Shown piece after piece: positions 26,778-36,041 of a DNA stretch of 64,000 nucleotides. The position numbers and the translations under genes were made by a program. Numbering within the stretch: position 1 is the first letter of the stretch; every line of letters begins with the position of its first letter. Under the pieces are notes generated by a model. That model saw only the letters and a list, made by a program, of their open reading frames with translations. It did not search any database and was not told the origin of the DNA. The stretch spans positions 1 to 64,000 of the forward strand of contig UQCL01000002.1 of NCBI GenBank assembly GCA_900539505.1, in the 5' to 3' direction. This DNA is from an uncultured Campylobacter sp. GTDB taxonomy: Bacteria > Campylobacterota > Campylobacteria > Campylobacterales > Campylobacteraceae.

Positions 26778-28097
26778 ATGCTTACCAATCCCGTATTTAT
26801 CAGTATCTGTGTGATGTGCGCGCTGTGCTTGCTGAGGTGCAACGTAATGCTCGCGATCCTAATCGGCACGATCTGCGCCGTGCTCTCAAGCAAGATCCCG
26901 CTGGGAGATGCCATAAATTTATTCATAAACGGCAACCCCGAAAACGCCGGCAGTCTCGGCATGGGCGGAAATTTAGAAACCGCGCTTTCGTATCTGCTGC
27001 TAGGCGTCATCGCAAGCGCGATCTCAAAGACCAACTTAACGGCGATCTTGGTGCGCGCGGTGGCAAATTTAATCAGCGACAAAAAATACGTTTTTATCTT
27101 TTCGATCGCCTTTTTTGCATGCTTCTCACAAAATTTAATCCCCGTGCACATCGCCTTTATTCCGATTTTGATCCCGCCGTTAGTTAAGATCATGAACTCG
27201 CTAAAGATCGACCGCCGCGCCGTTGCGTGTGCGCTAACGTTCGGCTTGCAGACGCCGTATATGGCGCTGCCGCTGGGATTTGGACTTATCTTTATGGGAT
27301 TAATTGAAAAAAATATGAACGCAAACGGCATCGCAGTAAGCCTAAGCGACATATCGAGCGTGATGTGGCTAAGCGCCGTGCCGATGCTCGTGGGGCTAGT
27401 GCTGGCCGTGATCTACTACCGCAAGCCGAGAGACTACGCCGAAACCAAACAGAGCCTGGATGCGCATTTTAGCGAGCTTAAGATGGGTATGCGCGAATGG
27501 GGCGCGCTAGCGGGCATCGCGGTGTGCTTCGCGGTGCAAATTTGGATTAAATCCCTTCCGTTTGCCGCGCTTAGCGGAATTTTAGTAATGCTTGCTAGCA
27601 AAGGCATCGAGTGGAAGAAGCTCGATAGCGTATTTGACGAAGGCGTGCATATGATGGGCTATATCGCGTTTTTGATGCTGATCGCCGCAGGATACGGCAC
27701 GATCTTAAAAGAAACCGGCGGCGTGAATGAGCTGGTGCACGTAGCGAGCACTTTAAGCGGCGGCAAGCTCGGCGGTGCGCTGCTGATGATCGGCATCGGA
27801 CTGCTTGTGACGATGGGCATAGGCTCGAGCTTCGGCACGATCCCTATCATCGCTACGATTTATTGTCCGCTAGCCGCACAGTTGGGCTTTAGCACTGCGG
27901 CGACGATCTTTATCATCGGCGTGGCCGCAGGTATCGGCGATGCGGGCTCGCCTGCTAGCGATAGCACGCTTGGACCTACCGTGGGGCTAAATATCGACGG
28001 CGGACATAGCCACATGTGGGATACCTGCGTGCCGACCTTTATTTTCTTTAATATCCCGCTGATTATATTTGGCATAATCTTTTCGATGATGCTTTGA
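26778..28097 (+). CDS. Na+/H+ antiporter NhaC-type / YuiF-like permease (COG2056)
   Basis: 439 residues, about eleven to twelve hydrophobic helices. The segments NAGSLGMGGNLETALSYLLLG and, near the C-terminus, AAGIGDAGSPASDSTLGPTVGLN are characteristic of this subfamily, annotated either as Na+/H+ antiporter or predicted amino-acid (histidine) permease. ATG 26,778 follows AAAAAAGGC. The upstream in-frame TTG has no ribosome site. Substrate not certain from sequence. Confidence 0.85.
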   Translation: MLTNPVFISICVMCALCLLRCNVMLAILIGTICAVLSSKIPLGDAINLFINGNPENAGSLGMGGNLETALSYLLLGVIASAISKTNLTAILVRAVANLISDKKYVFIFSIAFFACFSQNLIPVHIAFIPILIPPLVKIMNSLKIDRRAVACALTFGLQTPYMALPLGFGLIFMGLIEKNMNANGIAVSLSDISSVMWLSAVPMLVGLVLAVIYYRKPRDYAETKQSLDAHFSELKMGMREWGALAGIAVCFAVQIWIKSLPFAALSGILVMLASKGIEWKKLDSVFDEGVHMMGYIAFLMLIAAGYGTILKETGGVNELVHVASTLSGGKLGGALLMIGIGLLVTMGIGSSFGTIPIIATIYCPLAAQLGFSTAATIFIIGVAAGIGDAGSPASDSTLGPTVGLNIDGGHSHMWDTCVPTFIFFNIPLIIFGIIFSMML

Positions 28098-28127
28098 AAT
28101 TTTATAAAATTTAGCTGCCCGGCGTTG

Positions 28128-28151
28128 TCCGTAAATTTATAAATTTACGGA
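28128..28151. terminator. Perfect 24-base palindrome after the antiporter gene
   Basis: Each half is TCCGTAAATTTA and its exact complement, with no loop, about 30 bases after the stop codon. It can form a hairpin, or it is simply an extended copy of the AAATTT word. A T-rich stretch follows at 28,158-28,170. Confidence 0.45.
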
Positions 28152-28157
28152 TACGAA

Positions 28158-28206
28158 TGTTTTTAAATTTATCCGCGCGACTTTGTTTTTAAATTTATCC
28201 GCGCGA
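28158..28206. repeat. Two 23-base direct repeats, 26-base period
   Basis: The 23-base unit TGTTTTTAAATTTATCC plus GCGCGA is found identically at 28,158-28,180 and 28,184-28,206. Related words (AAATTTATTTGCGCC, AAATTTAGCCGC) continue to 28,270. Confidence 0.8.
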
Positions 28207-28353
28207 TTTCGTCGAAATTTATTTGCGCCGTTCGCGCGGTTTGCTTAAATTTAGCCGCTTTAAATTTAACCGCTCACGGCGCGTTGATGAAAATCATTGC
28301 TAAAATTTGAAATTTCGCATAAAATGGGCGAAATTTCATAGCAAGGAGCGGTG

Positions 28354-28797
28354 GTGGAGCAAATTTATCCTTACGTGCAGATCGTCCATCTTATCTGCGC
28401 CATTATCTTTTTAGGCTACATATTTTTCGACGTCGTGATTTTTTCGCGGCTCAAAGGCGTGCTGGGTGCGGACTACGAGCGCGTTAAAAAGGCGATCGGC
28501 TCGCGCGCGATTAAGATCATGCCGGTTTGCCTTTTTACGCTGATAATCACCGGCGGAATGATGATGAGCCGCTGGGTCGGGAGCGCTAACGGCGGGTATT
28601 TCGGCACGCCGCTTCAAAAAATCTTTATGCTAAAAGTTGCGCTCGCGCTCATCATCGCCGCATGCGTAGCGATAAATTTGAGCTGCCGCGCGATGGGAAG
28701 GCCCGCGCCTGAGTTTTTACGAGCAAATATCCACAAGATCGCTTTTGTATTCGGCTTCATCATCGTGCTTTGCGCTAAGCTGATGTTCATAGTATGA
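28354..28797 (+). CDS. Small four-helix membrane protein, CopD-like
   Basis: 147 residues with four hydrophobic helices (about 5-25, 51-70, 88-110, 125-145). Histidines in VQIVHLICA and ANIHKIAF fall in helix positions as in CopD/DUF2214-like membrane proteins. AAGGAG at 28,343-28,348 favours the GTG at 28,354 over the one directly before it. No neighbour suggests a pathway. Possibly involved in copper or haem, but this is weak. Confidence 0.65.
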   Translation: MEQIYPYVQIVHLICAIIFLGYIFFDVVIFSRLKGVLGADYERVKKAIGSRAIKIMPVCLFTLIITGGMMMSRWVGSANGGYFGTPLQKIFMLKVALALIIAACVAINLSCRAMGRPAPEFLRANIHKIAFVFGFIIVLCAKLMFIV

Positions 28798-29410
28798 TTT
28801 ATGACGCAAAATTTAGCGCTGGCGGCACGCTTTTATCGCGGAATTCTGTAGCGTGGCAAAGATTTAATTTTGCTTGCTTTTAAAATACGACGCTTGCTAA
28901 AAATTTTAAAATTCCGTTTTGCTGGGCGGGAGTAGAAATTTAAGAATTTTAAATTCCACTATGTCTGCGCTAAAGCGCGAAATTTTAAAATTCCACTCCT
29001 TTTTTGTGCTGTTTTGTCAAATGCAATCTCAAAATTTAATCTCATAAAATTTTAAAATTTCATCGCGAGCTTTAAAGCGCTCATAAAATTTCTCACCCAA
29101 TTCTGCAGCTTTAAAATTTTGTAAAATTCTGTGGCTTTAAAATTTTGCAAAATTTTAAAAATTTTAAATTCTATCGCTAGGACGCAGATGAAAACTCTAA
29201 AAAAACTCGCGCAAAATCGAAGCAAACAATGAAAAAGCGAATTTATTTGACGACTTTACTTACTATTTAATAATCATTAAAGATATAAAAAGCTAAAATT
29301 GCTTTTTGCCTGCGGGCGAATTTAATGTCTGCTTGCCATTCGCGCGGGATTTTGAGGTTTCCCGTAGCCGTGGCAATAGTTTTGAAATTATTTATGAGAA
29401 AGGAAAAAGG
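28798..29410. other. Repeat-rich spacer ending in the promoter of the binding-protein cluster
   Basis: About 610 bp. AATTTTAAAATT words run from 28,890 to 29,180. No credible gene ends here; the open frame running into the first binding protein has no ribosome site. Confidence 0.55.
29266..29281 (+). promoter_or_regulatory. Fur-box-like palindrome upstream of four binding-protein genes
   Basis: TTTAAT / ATTAAA inverted repeat around AATC, giving AATAATCATTAA, close to the Fur consensus. TATAAA at 29,284 could be a -10 box overlapped by it. It lies about 130 bases before the first start codon. Confidence 0.4.
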
Positions 29411-30220
29411 ATGAAGAAATTTCTCTTAAGTCTGCTTGTCGCAGCTTTAGCTAGTAGTGCGCTTTGCGCAAGGTCGCTCTCCGAGATCAAAAGTAGCGGA
29501 GTGCTTAGAATAGGCGTTTATGACGCGCAACCGCCGTTTAGCAAGATAGAAGACGGCGTGCATCAGGGCTTTGAGGTCGATATGGCAAATGCTATCGCTA
29601 AAGATATGCTTCCATCGGGCGGAAAGGTGGAGTTTACCTCCGTGCTTGCAAATCAGCGTATAAAATTCCTACAAGAAGATAAGGTGGACGCAGTTATCGC
29701 AACTTTTACCGTAACTCCGGAGCGCGAGAAGCAGGTAGATTTTACGACCCCGTATTTTAGCGTCAATATAGGCATTTTAACCCGCGTCGAAGATAAGATT
29801 AAATCTTTAAACGAATTGCAAGATAAAACTATTTTAGTTCTTAGCGGCGGTACTGCAGAAACATACTTTGAAAAGCAAGGCTATAATATCGCCAGATGCG
29901 ACAACGCAAACGCTTGCTATAAGGCGCTAAAAGCTGGACAGGGCGACGGGTATGCCGATGATAACCTAGTCGTGCTGGCTTATCCGGTATTAGATAAAAA
30001 GGTAGAAGTAAATATCAAAAATTTAGGTACTTCGGATTTCTTAGCCATCGGCGTGAAAAAGGGCAATTCGGAGCTTTTGGATTTTCTAAACGGCGAGCTA
30101 ATCAAGCTAAGCAAAGAGGGCTTTTTCAAAAATTCGTTCGATAATTTCATCGAGCCTTACTACAAAGGAACTGCAGAGAAAAAGTATTTCTTGCTGGACG
30201 ATCTTTATAGCTTGCTGTAA
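29411..30220 (+). CDS. Amino-acid-type solute-binding protein, copy 1 of 4
   Basis: 269 residues from ATG 29,411 (AAGGAAAAAGG upstream), with a signal peptide MKKFLLSLLVAALASSALCA. It is a type 2 periplasmic binding protein of the PEB1/CjaA/HisJ family: SGVLRIGVYDAQPPFS, GFEVDMANAIAKDM, DAVIATFTVTPEREKQVDFTTPYF and GYADDNLVVLAY. A CX5C pair (CDNANAC, about residues 170-176) is shared by all four copies. Cleavage is probably by signal peptidase I since the Cys near the end lacks a proper lipobox. No permease or ATPase gene is nearby. Ligand unknown, polar amino acid or cystine most likely. Confidence 0.88.
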   Translation: MKKFLLSLLVAALASSALCARSLSEIKSSGVLRIGVYDAQPPFSKIEDGVHQGFEVDMANAIAKDMLPSGGKVEFTSVLANQRIKFLQEDKVDAVIATFTVTPEREKQVDFTTPYFSVNIGILTRVEDKIKSLNELQDKTILVLSGGTAETYFEKQGYNIARCDNANACYKALKAGQGDGYADDNLVVLAYPVLDKKVEVNIKNLGTSDFLAIGVKKGNSELLDFLNGELIKLSKEGFFKNSFDNFIEPYYKGTAEKKYFLLDDLYSLL

Positions 30221-30240
30221 TTTTTAAAAAGGGGGACGCT

Positions 30241-31044
30241 ATGAAAAAGATAATCCTAGCATTGATGCTGGCTGCGTGTTCGCTTTTTAGCAACACTTTA
30301 GCTCAAATCAAAGAAAAAGGGGTTATTCGAATCGGTATAGATGGCTCGTCTCCGCCGTTTAGCGTCGCTAAAGCCGGCGAATATAGCGGGTTTGAGATAC
30401 TTTTAATCGAAGGGCTTGTTAAAGAAATTTTCGGCGATAAAGGCGGCAAGATAGAATATGTCGTAACTTTGGGCGATGATCGTATAAAAGCGGTGCAGGA
30501 CAACAGAGTCGATTTAGATATCGCGCTTATCTCGGTTACGAAAGAGCGTGAGAAGCTGGTAGATTTCTCCGATCCATACTTTAGCGTAAATATCGGCGTG
30601 CTAACCCGTAGCGAAGATAATATCAGAAAAGTCTCCGATCTAAACGGAAAGACTATACTAGCGCAGCCCGGCACCACCGTGTTTGATTACTTTACGAAAC
30701 AGGGCTATAACGTAGCGCCGTGCGATAGTGCAAGCGAATGCTTTAACGCTCTAAAATCGGGCAAGGGCGACGGATACGCAGACGATAATCTGCTTGTGTT
30801 CGCTTACGCCGTAGTAGACCGCAAAGTTGAAGTAAATATTAAGAATTTAGGCTCGACGGACTTCCTAGCCATCGCGGTGCAAAAAGGTAATACTGAACTA
30901 CTTAACGCGGTAAATGCGGGACTGATCAATTTAAGCAAAAAGGGCTTTTTTACAAAAATTTTTGATGAGAGTATCGAGCCTTTTTATAAAGGTACCGTCG
31001 ATAAAAAGTATTTCTTGCTGGACGATCTTTACAGCCTGTTTTAA
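30241..31044 (+). CDS. Amino-acid-type solute-binding protein, copy 2 of 4
   Basis: 267 residues, start after AAAAAGGGGG, 20 bases after copy 1. Same family motifs: KGVIRIGIDGSSPPFS, DDRIKAVQDNRVDLDIAL, REKLVDFSDPYFSVNIGVLTR and KGDGYADDNLLVF. CDSASEC carries the shared CX5C. The leader holds LAAC (Cys13), a plausible lipobox, so this copy may be a lipoprotein, unlike copies 1 and 4; a signal-peptidase-I site after SNTLA is the alternative. Closest relative in the window is copy 3. Confidence 0.88.
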   Translation: MKKIILALMLAACSLFSNTLAQIKEKGVIRIGIDGSSPPFSVAKAGEYSGFEILLIEGLVKEIFGDKGGKIEYVVTLGDDRIKAVQDNRVDLDIALISVTKEREKLVDFSDPYFSVNIGVLTRSEDNIRKVSDLNGKTILAQPGTTVFDYFTKQGYNVAPCDSASECFNALKSGKGDGYADDNLLVFAYAVVDRKVEVNIKNLGSTDFLAIAVQKGNTELLNAVNAGLINLSKKGFFTKIFDESIEPFYKGTVDKKYFLLDDLYSLF

Positions 31045-31109
31045 TTTAAAATGGCGATGGATGGAATTCTATTCGCTGGCAAAATTTTAGTAAAATTTAA
31101 AGGAATTTT

Positions 31110-31913
31110 ATGAAAAAGATTATATTTACGTTGTTAATCGCTTCGTGTTCGTTATTTGCCAACTCTTTAGCGCAGATCAAAGAAAAAGGGCTCATTCGCA
31201 TTGGGGTAGACGGCTCACTGCCGCCACTTAGCGTCTCTGAGGACGGAAGATATAGCGGTTTTGAAATTTCGCTTATCGAAGAGCTCGTGAAAGAAATTTT
31301 CGGCGATAAGGGCGGCAAAATCGAATATGTCGTAACTCTAGGCAATGATCGTATCACAGCCGTGCAAGATAACAAGGTCGATTTGGATATCGCGGCGATT
31401 ACGGTTACGAAAGAGCGCGAGAAACTAGTGGATTTTTCAAACCCTTACTTTAGCGTAAATATCGGCGTACTAACCCGTAGCGATGACAATATCAAGACAA
31501 TAAGCGACCTGCAGGATAAAGAAATTTTAGCAGAGCCCGGCACTACGGCTTTTGATTATTTTAATAAGGAAGGCTTTAAAGTTATCTCATGCGCCAGTTC
31601 GAGCGAATGCTTCCGCGCGCTAAAATCCGGTCGCGGCAGCGGCTATGCAGACGATAATATGGTAGTTTTGGGTTATTCGGTTGTAGATCGCAAGGTAGAG
31701 GTAAATATCAAGAATTTAGGTACGTCGGACTTTTTAGCTATCGCGGTGCAAAAAGGCAACGATGACTTGCTAAACGCCTTAAACGACGGGCTTGTCAAGC
31801 TCAGCAAAAATGGCTTTTTCAAGAAAATTTTTAACGACAGCATCGATCCTTTTTACAAGGGAAAGGCTGAGAAAAAATATTTCTTGTTAGATGATCTTTA
31901 TAAAATGTTTTAA
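31110..31913 (+). CDS. Amino-acid-type solute-binding protein, copy 3 of 4
   Basis: 267 residues, AAAGGAATTTT before the ATG. Nearly collinear with copy 2 (KEKGLIRIGVDGSLPPLS, VQDNKVDLDIAAITVTKEREKLVDFSNPYF). The arginine-aspartate ligand-clamp regions are kept. CASSSEC is the CX5C pair. The leader contains IASC (Cys13), again lipobox-like. PPLS instead of PPFS at the binding-cleft start and AAIT in place of ALIS hint at a changed pocket. Recent tandem duplication with copy 2 is likely. Confidence 0.88.
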   Translation: MKKIIFTLLIASCSLFANSLAQIKEKGLIRIGVDGSLPPLSVSEDGRYSGFEISLIEELVKEIFGDKGGKIEYVVTLGNDRITAVQDNKVDLDIAAITVTKEREKLVDFSNPYFSVNIGVLTRSDDNIKTISDLQDKEILAEPGTTAFDYFNKEGFKVISCASSSECFRALKSGRGSGYADDNMVVLGYSVVDRKVEVNIKNLGTSDFLAIAVQKGNDDLLNALNDGLVKLSKNGFFKKIFNDSIDPFYKGKAEKKYFLLDDLYKMF

Positions 31914-31928
31914 TTCAAAGGACAAAAT

Positions 31929-32732
31929 ATGAAAAAAATTCTACTAAGTATTTTGCTGGGTGCTGGCGCGCTTTGCGCTAATTCCCTAGCAGATATCAAG
32001 CAAGCAGGCGAAATTCGCATAGGCTTGCAAGATTCCCAGCCTCCGTTTAGCTTCGATGATAACGGCACGCTAAAGGGCTTTGAGGTTGATTTGGCAAATG
32101 AGTTAGTCAAAAATCTATTTGGCAATAAAAAGATCAAAATCGACTTTATCGCCGTAGCATCTAAAGATCGCGTTCCTTCACTGGAGCAAAACAAAGTAGA
32201 TCTCATCATATCCAAGCTTACCGTCACAAAAGATCGCGTTCAGAAAGTCGATTTTTCTTACCCGTATTATTCAGTGCAAATTGGCGTGCTAAGCCGCAAG
32301 GACGATAATATTTCAAGAATCGATCAGATCGCGCATAAAAAAATTCTAAGCGTTAAGGGCACAACTGCCGAGGAGCACTTCAAAAACGCGGGCTATGAGA
32401 TTGCGACATGTACCGACGCGAATGAGTGCGTCGCTAGGCTAAAGGCTGGCGAGGGCATAGGCTTTGCCGACGATAATACGGTCGTACTCGGATACGCTAG
32501 AAACGATGCCGCGCTTGATGCAAAAATCATCAACCTTGGCAAGGTAGATTATATCGCCGTCGCCCTATCTAAGGGCAATACCGAGCTGCTTGATGCGGTC
32601 AATAGCAGCCTGGTAAAAATGTATAAAGCGAAATTTTTCCATAAGGCTTTTGACGAGGATATCAAGCCATACTACGGCGGCAAGATCGATAAAAAGCACT
32701 TCACGCTCGATGAGGTTTATAGCCTGTTTTAG
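31929..32732 (+). CDS. Amino-acid-type solute-binding protein, copy 4 of 4
   Basis: 267 residues, AAAGGACAAAAT before the ATG, 15 bases after copy 3. More divergent: AGEIRIGLQDSQPPFS, DRVPSLEQNKVDLIISKLTVTKDRVQKVDFSYPYYS, GFADDNTVVLGY. The CX5C pair is CTDANEC. Signal peptide LLGAGALCANSLA, no good lipobox. The C-terminus KKHFTLDEVYSLF keeps the family ending seen in the other copies (KKYFLLDDLYSL). Two hairpins follow the gene, so the four genes are probably one transcript. Confidence 0.88.
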   Translation: MKKILLSILLGAGALCANSLADIKQAGEIRIGLQDSQPPFSFDDNGTLKGFEVDLANELVKNLFGNKKIKIDFIAVASKDRVPSLEQNKVDLIISKLTVTKDRVQKVDFSYPYYSVQIGVLSRKDDNISRIDQIAHKKILSVKGTTAEEHFKNAGYEIATCTDANECVARLKAGEGIGFADDNTVVLGYARNDAALDAKIINLGKVDYIAVALSKGNTELLDAVNSSLVKMYKAKFFHKAFDEDIKPYYGGKIDKKHFTLDEVYSLF

Positions 32733-32785
32733 GCTTAGACGCATCTAAAATTTTAAGGCGCCCCTTGGCGTCTAAACATACCCGC

Positions 32786-32837
32786 AGCTGCGATATTTGA
32801 TCGCAGCTTGCTTTTGCCGCCAAGGCTTCGGCGGCAA
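32786..32837. terminator. Two consecutive perfect hairpins closing the binding-protein cluster
   Basis: First: AGCTGCGAT / ATCGCAGCT (32,786-32,794 and 32,800-32,808, loop ATTTG). Second: TTGCCGCC / GGCGGCAA (32,814-32,821 and 32,830-32,837), followed by ATTTATAATTT. They lie between convergent genes and may work for both strands. Confidence 0.6.
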
Positions 32838-32955
32838 TTTATAATTTAAATTCCGTATTTTTACGGATCCCGGTTGCGATATAAAATTTTATGATGTTTT
32901 GATATGCGGTTGTGAAAGGGCGCGGCTTATAAAAGATAGTCGGTCGCAAGAAATT

Positions 32956-33912
32956 CTAATCCGAGTAGTAAAATTTTATATCCTTTTTCAGTTGCGTCGG
33001 CAGTATATTAAATTTAGCCCTAAAAATTTTAGAAAAATGCGATAAATTATTGTATCCGACCATTTTAGCGGCTTCGTTTACGCTGATTTGATCTAGACTT
33101 AATAGCTCTTTTGCAATTCCAAGCCGCTCATTTGTCAGCATCGCATAAACGCTCGTGCCAAAATATGCTTTAAAATCCCTTTTTAGTGCAAATTCATTCG
33201 TGGCACAAAGACGAGCGAGCTCCTTAATGCTAGGTGGGTTTTGCATATTTTCAAGTAATATTTTCTTTGCTTTTTGGACTGTTTTTATGTCATTTTCATC
33301 AAGACTAAGCGTATTTTCAGGCTCATTAAATTTATAAAAACTTTTATAAAGCATCTCTAAAATTTTACTTTCCATAAAAATTTCGCGCATTTTGCCGTCG
33401 TATATCGCGGCATTTTCGAGCTCTTTGAGGATGATATTTTGCACGGCGCTTGTTTTAAATTTCTTCATGCAAACGGCCTGATCTAAATTCAAATTTTTTA
33501 AAATTCCCAGCTCATTTGCAAAAGCGGTGCTAAGCGCTATGCATGAGCTTTTATAGTGTTTATTTTCAAGCTCGTGAACGCCACGCAATTTGCTTTGCAT
33601 AGTTCCGAGCCAAAACTCACCTTTATTCAAAACGAATTGATCTTTATCCGATCTGAAGCAGATAGGATTTTCGCCCGTATTGAAAAATAAAAATGAATAG
33701 CGGCTACCTCGCTCGTGGCGATGCAAAAGAAAATCTCTGCAAATTATATCGCTGCTATAATATCCTATCCCTCCGCCCGTATAAAAAGAGCTAAAGTCGA
33801 ATTTTATACTTTCGCTTTCAAGCTCGGTTTTGTTATACCCACATTGCTTGGACGGCTCAATGTCGTTAGATATTTTTTGTAAAAAATCATCTAAACTTAT
33901 CTCTTTAATCAT
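32956..33912 (-). CDS. AraC-family transcriptional regulator
   Basis: 318 residues. The C-terminal third (about 212-312) has the double helix-turn-helix of AraC/XylS: PSIKELARLCATNEFALKRDFKAYFG then SVNEAAKMVGYNNLSHFSKIFRAKFN. The N-terminal part is a cupin-like sensing domain resembling PchR/YbtA-type regulators that respond to ferric siderophores. AAAGGGATAAG precedes the ATG. It is transcribed divergently from a TonB receptor 109 bases away, the classical arrangement for a receptor activator. Target and ligand are inference. Confidence 0.9.
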   Translation of the reverse strand: MIKEISLDDFLQKISNDIEPSKQCGYNKTELESESIKFDFSSFYTGGGIGYYSSDIICRDFLLHRHERGSRYSFLFFNTGENPICFRSDKDQFVLNKGEFWLGTMQSKLRGVHELENKHYKSSCIALSTAFANELGILKNLNLDQAVCMKKFKTSAVQNIILKELENAAIYDGKMREIFMESKILEMLYKSFYKFNEPENTLSLDENDIKTVQKAKKILLENMQNPPSIKELARLCATNEFALKRDFKAYFGTSVYAMLTNERLGIAKELLSLDQISVNEAAKMVGYNNLSHFSKIFRAKFNILPTQLKKDIKFYYSD

Positions 33913-33954
33913 CTTATCCCTTTAGCGTTTAAAAAAATCCCTCTGCCGTTTAGT

Positions 33955-34000
33955 ATTTCTTGATAATGCGTATCTTATTATAGTAAAATGAGTTTAAATT
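33955..34000 (+). promoter_or_regulatory. Divergent promoter region with Fur-like half sites
   Basis: GATAATGCGTATC at 33,962-33,974 has GATA/TATC symmetry like a Fur box, and TTATTATAGT directly after it can serve as a -10 box for the receptor. The 109-base gap also serves the AraC gene on the other strand. Confidence 0.35.
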
Positions 34001-34021
34001 TTAATAAGAAAAGGGGCGTTT

Positions 34022-35992
34022 GTGCGCGCAATATATAAATTATCGCTGATTGCTGCTATAGCGACAGCCGGAATATCGAGCGAGATAGAAAAACAAGGCA
34101 AAAGTGTAAATTTGGGTGAAATTACCGTAGTCAGTGCTACGGGCTATCGGCAAAATATCCAAGACGCACCCGCTTCTATCTCCGTTCTTACGCAAAAAGA
34201 GATACAAAAGCGCAACTATCAAGATATCTCCGCGATGGTAGAGGATTTGCCGAGTGCCTTTACCGCAACGCTAGGCGCTGCATCGAGAAAAGGCATAAGC
34301 CTAAGAGGCCTATCTCAAAAATATACAAAAATTTTAATCGACGGCAAACCTGCAACCAGCGATAGTGCTTATAAAGGATTAAGGAGTATCGGCAGCAGCC
34401 AGAATTTCTTGCCTCCCGCAAATGCGATAGAGCGCATAGAGGTCATCCGCGGGCCTATGAGCTCGCTTTACGGCAGCGACGCTATGGGCGGAGTAATAAA
34501 TATCATCACCAAGGGCTTTTCAAATGAGCTTAGCGGTAATGTAAACGGATACTATACTTTCGCTAAAAAATCGCAAATAAAAGGTGATTATCAAACAGGT
34601 TTTTATCTAAACGGAGCTATTGTCCCGGACGTGCTAGGTATCGCACTTTACGGCAGATTTTTTGAAAAGATAGAGGACAAAGAGCCTTATGCGAATAGAA
34701 ATAATGAAGAGACGAATATGGGCGCAAAACTGATGTATAACGTAACGCAAAATGATGAGGTAGCGCTTGATTATCGTAAAGTAAATAATAAATTTAGGCG
34801 TACATACGGGCGTACGCGAACAACCTCGGGAGGCAATAACGATATTGCGAAAGAGGATATGAAAGGCTACACCGCAAGCCTGTCTCATCAGGGAAAATAC
34901 GATAAGTTTATGATAGATAGCTATGCAAATTACGATAGCATGAAAGAAAGCGGCGCCCAGGATCTGCGTCTTAGAACGACTACGCTAAATTCTAAAGGCT
35001 CATATTTTTTCGATTCAAATGCTTTGAGTTTGGGCGTGCAATACCGAAGCGAGAGATTAAACGAAGCCGCCACTACCGCAGATGAGGCAAATGTCAAAAG
35101 ATGGGATTATTCGATCTACGGCGAGGATGATTTTTATCTAACTGATGATTTAACGCTAACCGGCGGAATCAGATATAACCGCGATAAAGACTACGGCGGC
35201 CATATATCGCCGCGCGCTTATGCCGTTTATCGTTTAAACGAAAGTTTTTCTATTAAAGGTGGCGTTTCGACGGGATATTCAACTCCGGATATTAAGCAGC
35301 GTAGCGAGGGCCTTGCCCTGCCGTTTGCAGGAGGGCAAGGAGCGCAGATAGGCAGAAGCTCTTTAAAGCCTGAAAGCAGCATAAGCTACGAAGGCGGGTT
35401 TTCTTACGACGATAACGATAAATTTAACTTTAGCGCTACCGCGTTTTATACCAAAATCAAAGATGGAATTTCTACCAAATTAATTTGCCGTCCAAGACTG
35501 GGAAATCCTTGCGTGCATAACGGCAAAACTTACAGGCGCGGAATTTGGGATACTATAAATATCGCAGAAGCCGAGGTTAGGGGTCTAGAGCTAAGTAGCG
35601 ATTATCAAATTTTAGATAATTTGAAGCTGCATGCAAACTACGCCTATACGAAATCCGAGCAAAAAACGGGTAGCGAGAAGGGCAAAACCTTAAATAATTT
35701 TCCAATCCATTCGGTAAAGCTAGGATTTGATTACGACGTAAGCTCCAAGCTAAACTTATGGTCGCAAATAAATTATTATAGTAGGACGCGCGATAGCCTA
35801 AGCTACGATGAGGATATCCGCTCATACACGCTTTTTGATCTGGGCGCGAGCTATAAACTCACAAAAGACGCAAGTTTAAATTTTACGCTTTATAACATAT
35901 TCAACGAATTCGTACTAACGCGCTCGGGAAATTATCAAATGATGGTCGTAGACGGGATGAAGGCTCAGGTTGGATTTAACGTGAACTTTTAA
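34022..35992 (+). CDS. TonB-dependent receptor, CirA/FepA-like
   Basis: 656 residues from GTG 34,022, after AAAAGGGG. Short signal peptide (about 1-20), TonB-box-like GEITVVSATG, plug with APASISVLTQKEIQ, RGISLRGLSQKYTKILIDGKP and ERIEVIRGPMSSLYGSDAMGGVINIITK, the pattern of catecholate/colicin I receptors. The barrel ends in QVGFNVNF. One Cys pair in CRPRLGNPC lies in an external loop. Divergent from the AraC regulator and followed by a PepSY protein 50 bases on, forming an iron-uptake locus. Confidence 0.9.
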   Translation: MRAIYKLSLIAAIATAGISSEIEKQGKSVNLGEITVVSATGYRQNIQDAPASISVLTQKEIQKRNYQDISAMVEDLPSAFTATLGAASRKGISLRGLSQKYTKILIDGKPATSDSAYKGLRSIGSSQNFLPPANAIERIEVIRGPMSSLYGSDAMGGVINIITKGFSNELSGNVNGYYTFAKKSQIKGDYQTGFYLNGAIVPDVLGIALYGRFFEKIEDKEPYANRNNEETNMGAKLMYNVTQNDEVALDYRKVNNKFRRTYGRTRTTSGGNNDIAKEDMKGYTASLSHQGKYDKFMIDSYANYDSMKESGAQDLRLRTTTLNSKGSYFFDSNALSLGVQYRSERLNEAATTADEANVKRWDYSIYGEDDFYLTDDLTLTGGIRYNRDKDYGGHISPRAYAVYRLNESFSIKGGVSTGYSTPDIKQRSEGLALPFAGGQGAQIGRSSLKPESSISYEGGFSYDDNDKFNFSATAFYTKIKDGISTKLICRPRLGNPCVHNGKTYRRGIWDTINIAEAEVRGLELSSDYQILDNLKLHANYAYTKSEQKTGSEKGKTLNNFPIHSVKLGFDYDVSSKLNLWSQINYYSRTRDSLSYDEDIRSYTLFDLGASYKLTKDASLNFTLYNIFNEFVLTRSGNYQMMVVDGMKAQVGFNVNF

Positions 35993-36041
35993 ATTCGCAG
36001 CGCATAAATTTCGTCCGCGGATTTAAAATTTAAGGAAATTA

